Source of the DNA: Dichetophora obliterata
Taxonomy: Eukaryota; Arthropoda; Insecta; Diptera; Sciomyzidae
Direction: 5' to 3'
Length of the DNA stretch: 64,000 nucleotides
Assembly: GCA_963920525.1 (NCBI GenBank)
Contig: OY986438.1
Location: forward strand, 99,249,349-99,313,348
Shown here: piece by piece, positions 11,991-22,060 of the stretch
Layout of the letters: every line of letters begins with the position of its first letter
How positions within the stretch are numbered: position 1 is the stretch's first letter
Notes under the pieces: model-generated
Databases searched by the model: none
What the model saw: the letters and a program-made list of their open reading frames with translations, nothing else
Told to the model about the DNA's origin: nothing
Translations under genes and position numbers: made by a program

Positions 11991-12427
11991 GCTAAAAAAA
12001 AAAACGGTTTACGGGAGTGTGTAAAAATAAAATAAAAAATTATCTCATTTATTATTATAGTAAACTTCAATATTCAAATAATACTTTTTTGTACTAGTAG
12101 TACTTTTGTTTCCTTTTAATAGAAAAAAATTATGTGTAAAAACTTAAATTTTCATATTAATAACCAGTTTCGGTTTCGGCCGAATATTATAAAATGGCCG
12201 AATATTCGGTTTCGGTTGGACACTAGTAATGACACATATTTTCCAGTTTTTCTTCTCTAGCTCCCAAAGGGGGGAGGGGTGACCCTCAGCCTTGCATTTT
12301 CTTACTCGCCTTATAAAGAAGAATCACCATCCGAGGGAATAAATGCTGTATCTGGGGCACCTGGTATATAATTCATGCAGTTTTAAATTTAAAAATACAG
12401 GTGTCCCTATTTCTTTGCTCATCACTG

Positions 12428-14295
12428 TATACCCTAATTTTCATGCAGATTCGTTAACCAATACCTGCTAAATAAGAAAACGGTTGTTATGGTGCTCGAT
12501 TCAACAAGGTGCTTGTCTTTTTTGGTGACCACCTTATCCAGTTCCGGGTGGTTCTCCATGCAATCAGTTGGAATTGCAATTTGGGCTGCCTTCTTATGTT
12601 TTCCTCTAATAAAAAATACAAATAAAGTAACGTTTATTTCTTTCCTTCTTTCAAATTTTTCGCGGCTTTGTAGAAGCTAGCACAAACAGTTATCAGTAAT
12701 TCTGACAACTGTCAGCTGCTCGTTTTAAAACCAACAACCAAAGCAATAAATCGTTTTCTGTGGCACCTAATACCGACATAAAACCAATTTCGAAAATTAA
12801 ATGAGTTTCAAAATCGATAATCGGTTGCTATGATCCCAAATAAAATCTTTGTCACTTTGCACAAATAACAGGCCTCTGCGATATAGGCTCGATACTATGC
12901 CCAGAGATGAGTAAGACCCTAGCTGGGATTCGCGAGTTTGGCGAACGTTTTCTTTTTATGGTCCCATATATATTGGGGTTTTGGTGATTTTGAGTAAAAT
13001 AGTATCATTAGTTTTTCTTCAACAGCTCCTTCAGATAGCAAGATATAGGCTTTTTCTCTTTGGCAAAGTTGTAGCTAACAGTCCAATGAATAAACTTAAA
13101 AACAAAACAAATTCATAAAATAATTTTTTATTTTTTTTTTAAATGGCGAATTTTTTTTTTAATTTTTTTGCTTTTTTGGTCATAATTTGAAGAAAATCCA
13201 AAGTTTTCCTATACTAAAAAAATTTAACAACTCTTGTGAACATATTTATGTGATCTGAAAGTGTCTACACTCAATAGCTCAAAAAGATAATTGTTTTATG
13301 TGAAAAATACCATTTTTAGGGCTGCTTTCGCAGTTTTTCGACCATAACTATACTATTAAATTAAGCAAACTTTCAACCCAATTTTTTCAGCTAATTTGTA
13401 GCCAGAAAGAAGGATTGTGAACAGCTCTTGACAAATTTTTTTTTGATTTGAATGTGTCTACATTACATACAAAGATAAAAAACAAAAAAATTTTTATTTG
13501 AAATAAACATATGTGATAATACATAGATGTGTTTTGGAGCCGTTGCTAAGCTTACCTCGAAGAACCAGTAAATACATTTTACATTTCCATAGAAATAAAA
13601 CACACACTTTTTATAGTGTGAAGAGTTGACAAAAACCCACTTTAAGTCGTGAAATTTTTGGGATAATTCATCTTAACCAGCAAGGTCTTACAAGTCTTCA
13701 CTGCTCGAAAAATCATCATCAGAGTCTAACCTTTGAGACTTTAAAAGGTGGAATCTAAATTTCGATTCGATTTACTGTTTATTAAAATTTTAGATGAGCC
13801 AATCTTCGTATCGACTTTTCAAAAACATGATTTCAATAATTTTTTAAATCGGCTGTATTTTTCTATTTTGTTGGAACTTAAAAACAATTTTAACATCAGT
13901 TGATAATATTGCATTTCAATGCTCATACCTTTCCAATGCTAATATTGCTCATACCTTTCCCTTAATAAATTAAAAAAAAAAAATAAAACGAAAGCTGAAA
14001 AAATTTAAAAATAAATACATATAAAAAAAAATGTATGAATAAAAGAAAATATATATACAGAATAAAAATAAATAAAAAAGAAAATTATAAAAAAAACCAA
14101 TACAAAAATTTAACGAAAATCATGATAAAAAAAAACTAAAAAAATTAATCGGAACTAACCCTTTTTCTTTCCCCGAGAATCTACCCCAGTACCTCTTAAT
14201 AGCAATGGATTCTAAGAAATAAAAACAAATAATATGATAGCATTCTCTTCTTATTTTTTGTTTAAACTTTTTTTTTTTAAATAGTATTTTTGTAA
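12428..14295. other. AT-rich non-coding DNA, no gene seen
   Basis: No supported coding. The region from 13970 to 14150 is almost pure A/T with long A-runs. The open frame at 12489-12680 lacks any recognisable domain. Confidence 0.5.
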
Positions 14296-15164
14296 GGCCG
14301 CGTTCATAGTAGACGCTTTGGTTGAAGCTGATTTATAAAGCTGCTTTGTCGAGCTGTTTTTGATCATAGTGAACGCTTATTCAACGCTTCACAAAGTAGC
14401 ATCTTGAGCTTATTTGTGTTCATAGTGCGCGCTTTCTGCTTGAGGCTGACTGATGCTTTGTTTTCATTTTTTCTATGGAAAATATTGCCCTCAATTGGGT
14501 TTACAAAGTAAATGAAACGTTTTTTGTTTAATGAGTGTCGAGAAGAGTAGAGAGAAAGGAAAAAGAACTGCGTTGGTTTTTAATGAAAAAAAAAGAAATG
14601 AGAGAGAATACACAATAGCATAAAACTGAATAGCATCACAAAACGAAACAGCAACGATTAAAAGTTCAGCACAAAAAAATATAAAAAAAAAAAAAAAAAC
14701 AAAATCTCCGAAAATATTATAAACAAGCAAAATAAAAAACAAGTGCCTAAATCAAATTAAAAATGCAGTACGACTTAATAAATAATAAAACTAAACAAAT
14801 AAATTTAAACTATGTGAACAAACGAGAATGAAGCGCCGAAAAGCATTTTAAAAATGCTCTAAGCCAAAGCATAGAAGCAAAATGGATTTGCTGTGTGAGC
14901 AAACGAGATGGAGATATAAGCGCTGAAAAGCATTTAAAAATAAGCTTTATGCTTGCACTATGAACACTTTGAACCTTTTTATACATTATAAACAAAGCAT
15001 TTTTCAGCTAAACCTCTCGGCTAAGCAAAAAGCGTTTACTTTGAACTCGGCTTATGCTCGGAGTCAGCTTGCACTATGAACAGTGAGCTTTTCCATATTA
15101 TTATACACAAATCGTTTGGCAGCTAAGCCTCCCAGCTCAGCAAAAAGCGTTCACTATAAATGGC
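14296..15164. mobile_element. PIF/Harbinger-like MITE, long decayed copy
   Basis: The left end GGCCGCGTTCATAGTAGACG is preceded by TAA. The right end CACTATAAATGGC is a mutated complement followed by TTA. The interior repeats the GTTCATAGT and CACTATGAAC half-motifs together with AAGC...GCTT palindromes. It shares end and internal sequence (GAGCAAACGAGATGGAGATA, AAGCTTTATGCTTGCAC) with the shorter copy at 27516-27708. The 3-bp TWA target and GGCC end fit PIF/Harbinger. The open frames inside are A/T artefacts. Confidence 0.65.
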
Positions 15165-16448
15165 TTAGAAATATTTTTTTTCATAAGTAAAAGAAAACAG
15201 TGAAAAAAAAATATTCAAAATTACAATGACAGAATGACAAATTAAAAAGCTTCGCTTCAAAGATCGACCTATTCCTAATTGGAGAAGAGAAGAAATAAAA
15301 AAAAAAGAATATGCATTAGCTTAAAAGTGAATAAAAAGCAACACAAAATAATAAAGTATATAAATGAAAAAAATTAGAATAAATTATAAATAACAAATTA
15401 AGTTAAATTTAACTAAATCACAAACTAATCTGAAAATAATAAAAAATATTTGAAAATAAAAACGATTCAATAAAAAAAAAACAAATCGACAACAATATAA
15501 TTCACTTTAAGTTTAGCTTTCTTTTTAATTTATTTTACTATAACATCAATTTAGTTACAACAGTTATGTTAACTTAATAAACGTATCCGCATTAACTTTT
15601 TTTTTGCTTATTTAACTAAAATTTATGACAATCATTATTATATTCATTATTAATAATTGTCATATGATGCAATACAAATTAACCCCAATAAAACCGACAG
15701 CTTTTTAACCTATCTATCGCTTCCTCTCTCTTGAAAGACGGAGATTATCTACAGACAAAAAATCTCGACAACGACAAATATTAATGCATCACATCAAGAG
15801 TCGACTTCGGTTCCACAAGTAGATACCTTAAATATGATCTGATCTCCGCCGCGTCACAATTTCTCAACTTGCAACAACGTTTTAACTTCTTGTGTGTTCC
15901 ACATGCAACCAGCTGTAATTCAAGCTAAATTTTTTTTTGTCTGTTTCAGATAAGATTTTATTGGTTGCAATGCATTGAATTGAATGTAATAAAAAAAAAA
16001 TGTACAGAAAAATAATGAAAAAAAAAAATTAAAAAAAGATGGAAAAACTTGCGGCAACTTGCGGCACCAAAACCTGTAGTTTTTGTTGTAGTTGCTATGA
16101 AATAAAATCGATATCGTTTATTATCTAAATGATACTTAATGTTAATTGATATTTATTGTTCTATTTTAAACTTGTCTGACAGACAGAATTTTTTATTTTA
16201 ATTTCTGTAAGCTTGATACAAAAAAATTGAATAAAAATTCGAGAATCTTACATTCAATATTATTTATAACATTTTTCATTACACTTTCATTCTCAGCACT
16301 TTCATACTCACTAAAAAAGTTCTTAATTAGCTAGACTCTCTAATTTCTAATTTTGTTTTAATATAAGTTTAAGGGAAGCTTTCGCTTTCATAATTAAAAG
16401 AAAACACCTATGTAGAATTTTTTTTGTATTAAAATTGTACAAATGTAC
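15165..16448. other. AT-rich non-coding DNA, no gene seen
   Basis: Poly-A/T-rich sequence with no gene. The segment at 15690-15900 is less AT-rich but shows no extended reading frame. Confidence 0.5.
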
Positions 16449-17233
16449 CAGAGATCTGCAACGAATAAATACTCGAGTGCTATTTGTTCACAACTCTGTG
16501 ATTCAAATCAGAGATTTGAAAAGAATCTCATTTTTGAATCATGACCCACTTACTCAAAAATGAGTATAAATAAGTATAAGTAGGTATCCAAAGTAGTAAT
16601 CATATGTGTTTGATTCGAAAAAAAGTGAATCACATTTTTGAATTATGAGCCACTTACACAAAAATGAGTATGAATGAGTATAAGTAGTTTCCAAAGTAGT
16701 ATTCCTATGTGATTGATTGGAAATAAAGTGAATCAAATAAGTATAGAATGAATTAAATATTAAGGGCTGCCACCTAATCATATGTATTTTTAAGAATTTT
16801 TAACATAGTTTAACAGTGTTAGAGGGGGTCGCTGATTTCGAATCTGAAGTCAGAATTTTAAAATTCAATGTGGTTAACAGGGCTGCCACCTTTATTTTTT
16901 TATTTTTACGAATTCGATGCTGTTGCGAACACTAGGTTAAAATGGTCCGCTGAATCCGAATCTGTTGTCAGAATTTCAAAATTATGTAGTTTTTGTATAA
17001 TAGGGTGGCCACCTATTAATCATATTGAATATTAAAATTCTGACTTCAGATTCGAAATCAGCGACCCCACACTGTTAAATGATGTTTAAATTCTTAAAAA
17101 TACATATTATTAGGTGGCAGCCGTTAAAATTTAATTCATTCTATACTTATTTGATTCACTTTGTTTTGAATCAATCACATATGAACACTACTTTGAAAAC
17201 TACTTTTACTTATTTATTCATTGCAGATCTCTG
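16449..17233. mobile_element. Foldback element with about 200-bp inverted arms
   Basis: The outer ends are CAGAGATCTGCAACGAATAA and the complement of CAGAGATCTGCAATGAATAA. Long internal arms pair 16660-16870 with 17015-17225, including GAATCAAATAAGTATAGAAT, GGCTGCCACCTAAT and GGGGTCGCTGATTTCGAATC. The central 150 bp repeats GGGCTGCCACCT. The CAGAG end resembles hAT termini, but no matching 8-bp TSD remains. No coding is present. Confidence 0.7.
16527..16740 (+). repeat. Two-copy direct repeat of about 105 bp in the left arm
   Basis: TTTTTGAATCATGACCCACT...AAAATGAGTATAAATAAGTA...CCAAAGTAGT...AGTGAATCA (from 16527) is repeated from about 16633 with scattered differences. The right arm of the foldback element contains only one such unit, so the duplication came after the arms formed or was lost on one side. 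Confidence 0.7.
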
Positions 17234-17908
17234 ATACGCACCAACGTTTTTATATACATATTGAAAAAATTTATAAAAAAAATAAGAAATTTTTAAAAAA
17301 ATTTAAAGAATTAAAAAAATAATGAACAATATTAAAAACATAAATATGTAGGTCTTAGTCTAGAAGAAAGCCCAAAGAATAGATCCCAATTTGAATTTTG
17401 ACCTTTCCTTTTACAGGGGGTGTCCATAGAGTGATGTACCAGCTAAAAGGTAAATTTAAAAGACGGGACGTCGTAACCATCTCCCGTACCACCGCCAGAA
17501 CAATACAGAAGTGGATTTAACATTTTTTTAATATTTTTCATTTAATGTATAAAAATGTACAAAATAAAAGTTCTCAAAAAGTAAACTAGATTTTTCACAA
17601 ACAACTTTAGTCTGGTGTGTTTTAAATAATTAAATAACACGGTGCGATAGTCCAAAATACCTGGAAAGTGTTATCATTTTTCTTGTAGGTCTTATTGAGT
17701 ATAACAAGACTGTATACCAGAAATTCGCCAAACACCCCCAAAATCTTGACTTACCGTTAAAAAACAGGTTTTTGTACATTTGCGCACTTATAAGACTATA
17801 ACTTAGCCAATGTTGCACCGATTTTCAGTTTCTTGCCGGATTCCAGAAGAAAAAACTTATACCTTTCCAATGATTTACATATTGTATATAAAAACTTGAT
17901 AAATCTAT

Positions 17909-19490
17909 AGGGGTATTCACACTGACTGGGGTAGTTGGGTAGATTGGCAAATGCCGTACATTTTGTTTTTGTAGGGTGCCATTCTACCCAAGTACCCATC
18001 TACCAATCTACTCTATCTAACCCCCTGACTTGTTTGGGTGCATTGTTTTCTTGCCAAATTGAGTACTTTTTCCATGAGTTACCACTTTTTGCAAAAATAG
18101 GCAATAATGACCTAAGCGCATCAAATTTACAATATGTGTTGTCAAAGCTAATATCTCAAATAATACACAAAAAATATTGCCACACCCCCTATTTCCGCCC
18201 ACAAGTTAATAAAAACGCTATATTTCAGACGAATTCGGTTACATTGGACTAAACTATTGTAATTTAGTTCGTATGGCTACTGTTGACAATTTAAAAAAAA
18301 ATGGGCGTGTTCGAACCATAACTAAGCCTACTTTTCAGAAATTATAATTCCTGAGCTATACATGTTTTTAAAATGAAACTTGGTTTATATTTGCTATGAG
18401 ACCAAGTAGTGGAGACTAGATATATAAATTTTGCCACGCCTACCTTTACCGCCCTTCTATATATATAAAATCGTTCGTGCGGTGTCTTAAGATCTCAGGA
18501 ACGGAAACACCTAAGACAACCAAATTTTTCAATATCTATTAATATCTCGGTTAATAAAGTTAAAATCTCGGTTAATAAAAAAAAGCCACACCCTCTTACC
18601 GTCCATAAATCAATAGAAATGCTATATTTCGGACGGTTTTAATCGTATTAGACTAAAATTTGGTAATTTAGTTTGTATGGTTATTGTTTGAAACTGTATT
18701 AAAAATGGTTGTCCACGCCCTCTTTTACAACCCATAAATCAATAAAAATATTTTATTTAAGACGATTTTGGTCGTATAAGACTTAAATTTGGTAATTTAG
18801 TTTGTATGGTTACATTCGGGAAGAGTATTAAAAATGGCCGTGGTTGCTCTATAGCAACGCCCACTTTTTCATAAATCATTAAAATTGACTACTGGGCTGA
18901 TTGCGCTGAAATTTTGGCAGTAGATTAGTTTCGCCTACGAGTTAGTTTAGGAAAATTTTGCTAAACCCCCTTTTACTGCCTACAAATAAAAAAAAATGCT
19001 ATATTTTAGACGGTTTTGGTCGTATTAGACTAAAATTAGGTAAATTAGTGCATATAGCTACTTTCGGATACTGAACTAAAAATGGGCGTAGTCTCACTAC
19101 TGTTATGTCTGTTTAGATATAAAAAAAATTTAAAAATTTTTCCGATTGGCATGAAAATTCTTATATGACAGTAAGCCGGTCTTTGACAGGACAACATTTT
19201 CTCCTGGATTACTAGTAAATGATAAGATACTGCGAACATCACGTTTAAAATTACTCGTATATAAAAGAACTTTTTTACGCACAATTAATGGCCTAAATTT
19301 TTTGCACATAAAATGACAAAAAATGATTTGGTGGCAACCCTCTTCCGGCTTTCACTCATCTCTCAAACAAACATGCAACACTGCCCAAAACTATTCTACA
19401 AAGTACTCAATTGCAATTTAGGGTGCTCGCAATAACCCAAAGTACTCAACCTACCCATACCCAACTACCCAAGTCAGTGTGAATACCCCT
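17909..19490. mobile_element. TIR element, AGGGGTATTCACACTGAC ends, TAT target
   Basis: AGGGGTATTCACACTGACTG at the left and its complement (about 30 bp, continuing as GGTAGTTGGGTA) at the right are flanked by TAT on both sides (17906-17908; 19491-19493). The left and right interiors share CTACCCAACTACCC-type motifs. No transposase was recognised. The middle is occupied by Helentron-like sequence (18160-19216). Superfamily uncertain; a 3-bp target fits PIF/Harbinger-like or ISL2EU-like elements. Confidence 0.6.
18160..19216 (-). mobile_element. INE-1/Helentron-like sequence, probably two abutted copies
   Basis: The sequence resembles parts of 2728-4258 and 31655-32058: GGCGG-type segments, GTATTAGACTAAAATTTGGT and GGTAATTTAGTTTGTATGGT recur several times. 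The end near 19216 reads GGACAACATTTTCTCCTGGATTACTAGT, matching the INE-1-like 5' end in reverse. A 3'-like end CTATATATATAAAATCG lies at 18467. So 18467-19216 looks like one copy and 18160-18460 part of another. Confidence 0.5.
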
Positions 19491-19820
19491 TATGTGTATT
19501 TGTCCGGCAAACTCATATTTTAAAATTTTTTTAATATTTTCCAACTTTCACGATGTTTGTACACACTATTTTATATAGACACCACTTAACTTTCTGTTAA
19601 GGGGTCGTCCATAAACTACGTTACTGATTTTCCGGTTTTTTACCCCCCTCCCCCTGCGTTACTTTTCGTAGTGCTTTTCAAAACCCCTCCCCCCATAAAG
19701 TAACGTGACATATGAAATTAATTCATTCGAATGATTATATATTTTGACTAGCTCCGACAATTTTCACTAGTATTAGTGACTAGTATGACTTGATACATTA
19801 AAGGAACAATTGGAAAAAAA

Positions 19821-20073
19821 TTAATAATTAATATCATCTGTAAAAGCTATTCCATATGCGATCCAAGATTCGATGCTCTCAATCACTGGGATAGAAGAAG
19901 CTGGTAGCTTTGTTGAGGATTCTTCAAAATAGAATTTTTCATCCGATTCTATGTCGACCCATTCAGATGAATCCTCATTTCTAACGCAAAGAAATTCACC
20001 TGGTCTTTGACAGAATGCCCTTAAAGGCTGCACCCGAGCTGCACCAAGTTCTGTGTTTTTGTGTAAATGCTTT
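19821..20073 (-). pseudogene. Coding-like terminal exon inside the TIR element
   Basis: On the minus strand TTTTCAG, a good 3' splice site, ends at 20074. The following frame is open for about 83 codons to a TAA at 19821. The peptide is mixed and not low-complexity: His-Leu-His-Lys-Asn-Thr-Glu near the start, Phe-Cys-Gln-Arg-Pro-Gly-Glu-Phe in the middle and an acidic Ser-Glu-Trp-Val-Asp-Ile-Glu. It could be the last exon of the element's transposase or of a captured gene. I do not recognise the family. Confidence 0.3.
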
Positions 20074-20196
20074 CTGAAAATTGATTTATTTAAATAGTAT
20101 TTTGTATTCCGGTTTATTGTAAACGATATAATACAAACTTATGGCAATTCATAGAAGTTTTAAAAACGAAATACAAGCCGCAGGTAGGACACGACC

Positions 20197-20433
20197 TTGA
20201 ACCGATTTCTTCTTTCTGAGAAGGACAATACATGTCATACGATATCTCCTTTGATCAAGAACATTCAGGCCTTAACGTCAAAGCCTGTCGCAAAAGCAAA
20301 GACCCAAATTTTTCAGACGTATGCTGAGATGGTGAAGGAATACCAAAAGGTTCCTGTGTCGAGGGAAAAGGTGGTGGAAGAAGTTGAAACAAAAGTTTAC
20401 CATCAATTTAGACTATCAAACATAAACATGTAA
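20197..20433 (+). pseudogene. Coding-like fragment inside the TIR element
   Basis: A 78-codon frame with balanced, Lys/Glu/Val-rich composition (for example Thr-Tyr-Ala-Glu-Met-Val-Lys-Glu-Tyr) on the strand opposite to the neighbouring fragment. It is less AT-driven than the surrounding frames. No domain is recognised and there is no ATG start at the beginning of the frame, so it is at best a fragment. Confidence 0.2.
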
Positions 20434-22060
20434 GGTTAAAATTTTTGAAATGATTGTGTTATTAATTAGAGGTTTTTCGTAGATTTTTTAATTTTTGGTA
20501 ACGTTACAATATCTAAACACCTCCCCCCTACCGTTACTTATCGTAGTGCATTTCAACCCCCCCCCCCCCCTAAATTGGTAACGTAGTTTATGGACGACCC
20601 CTAATGTACTAAGCAAACACGTTTATTAATAATTATGACGCAACTTAGTTTTTAAAAATCAGCTTGTAATTGACTGAGTTATTGATGAAAACAAAATTTT
20701 TGCAAAAATGCCTGCACAACGTGTTTTGAATTCCTTTGCACATTTTTTATAGGAGCACAGATAACTTAATATGATATCTTTAAAACTACACCGATGACTG
20801 ATATCTATTGAAAAGTCACAAATGTAGTAAATTTATTAGGTTTTTCGCACATTTAATATTAGTCGCACACTATTTTTTATTAAATAGTAATTTTTTTATA
20901 TGAAATGGTTTTCAAAGTGATAAAGCTTTGAGAAACAAATCGTCAAATGAAGAAACAAAACTACATATTCCTGACATAAGTAAAGCTCTTATTGCATATT
21001 GTGGTTGCAATTCTAACTTGTTCTCATTTTTTTTAAATGCAGAATTGTTAAAAGCTTTACTTAAGAGATGTATTTTGTTTTTGTGGACTTTTTCTCTCGC
21101 GAATCATCAAACAGCAGGTTGCGCTGACGAACATTTTACCTACAATCTCTTTGCTTTCTATGCTCTTTGCATTCTCTTAAGTTAAACTTTAAAAAAATCG
21201 GAACATTTAAAAAAATAAAAAGAAGTGGAAGAAGTAAAAATTACAACAATATAAAATGAGAGCTGTTCTTATGTAAAAATGGTTTGTTTCTTTATTTGAC
21301 GTATTGTTTTTCACGTCTTTACAACTTTGATGCCAGTTCAGCGATGAGCAAGGAGAACATTTTCACCAAGAAATGGCAACAATAGAAAAGCATTTTGAAG
21401 AAAGAAAAAAAATTGAAATGATTTCGGAGTATTGCTGGTCATAACAACGCGAAACTAATGATGCCGACTTAAAAAGAAAACGGTCAAGCAAACATTTTTG
21501 AGTTGTCATGCTGAAAATGTTTTTTTCAAAAAAATCGATTTTCATGAAATAACTTTTTATAATAACTTTTAATGTTATTTGAAATAACATTAATAACTTT
21601 TTCAATTATTGACCGATTTTTAAAAACTAAATTGCGTTGAATTTGTTAATAAATATTATTTATGAATCCATACAGGTCTAGTGTATCCGTTATATAATTT
21701 AGTATATAGAAAAATCGTCAAAGTTGAAAAAGCAAAATAAATTTTAAAAAAAGTTGTATTTGCAGAGTAAATACACACAGCTTTCTCAAATTGTCTTAAG
21801 CAGTATACATATCGTTAGAAAAGTTTAAGTATCGTCTTTCAGGATCCGGTTAAATTTTCAAAGTCTGTTGACAGTCAGGTAAGTTATAGGCTAATAAGTG
21901 GGCAAAGGTAGGCAAAAATAGCTTTTTTTAAAAGTCCAGATTTTGGGGGTGTCCGGCAAATTGCAAGTACAGAACATTCTTTAACTCGACAACCAACACC
22001 TACCAGAAAAATAGCATTATCTCCCAGGTATTTCGACTTCGTTCCATTTTGTCGCACTGT

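Larger units (their letters stand above)
8522..12225. mobile_element. hAT-like element with 8-bp target duplication
   Basis: An exact 8-bp direct repeat GTAATGAC flanks the element (8514-8521; 12226-12233). The termini are TAGTGTTTAACCAAATATTC on the left and the complement of TAGTGTCCAACCGAAACCGA on the right. An 8-bp TSD with a YAGNG-type end is diagnostic for hAT. Just inside the left end are repeated palindromic TTTCGGCTATTCGGCCTCAA/TATTGAGGCCGAATAG segments. No hAT transposase is present, so it is non-autonomous. It is interrupted by the piggyBac at 8886-11280. Part of the right internal region (11281-11420) resembles 28940-29090 in reverse. Confidence 0.75.
7901..12427. mobile_element. 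Outer long-TIR element (Tc1/mariner-like ends), host of a nest
   Basis: Ends are CAGTGATGTGCCAAGAAATA at 7901 and its imperfect complement ending at 12427, each flanked by TA (7899-7900; 12428-12429). The inverted repeat continues inward for about 250 bp, including the paired CCCTC(T/C)CCCC(T/C)TTG.GAGCTAGA segments near 8047 and 12270. After the hAT-like insertion is removed the arms extend further (8100-8155 pairs with 8440-8513). No transposase is visible, so it is a foldback-like non-autonomous element. The CAGTG...GGGACAC end and TA target fit Tc1/mariner; the family is inferred. Confidence 0.65.
19601..20601. mobile_element. 1-kb TIR element, GGGGTCGTCCATAAACTACG ends, TAA target
   Basis: GGGGTCGTCCATAAACTACG at the left and its complement at the right give a TIR of about 24 bp, flanked by TAA on both sides (19598-19600; 20602-20604). 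Just inside each end are matching CCCCTCCCCC and GTTACTTWTCGTAGTGCWTTTCAA segments. The 1-kb body contains two coding-like pieces on opposite strands (listed separately), suggesting a deletion derivative of a larger element. The end motif recalls ISL2EU- or Harbinger-type transposons; I cannot decide which. Confidence 0.6.
17638..22060. mobile_element. Outer long-TIR element hosting a second nest
   Basis: The left arm begins near 17638 (CACGGTGCGATAGTCC). The right arm ends near 22060 (complement of TACAGTGCGACAAAATGG). The arms stay alignable for about 250 bp: paired blocks include AAATACCTGG, CACCCCCAAAATCT(T/G)GACTT, GC(G/C)CACTTAT(A/T)AG.CTATAACTTA and a GCCGGATTCC/ACCGGATCCT segment. The CAGTGCGAC end with TA suggests Tc1/mariner-like. 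No transposase was seen. It contains the elements at 17909-19490 and 19601-20601. Confidence 0.55.
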
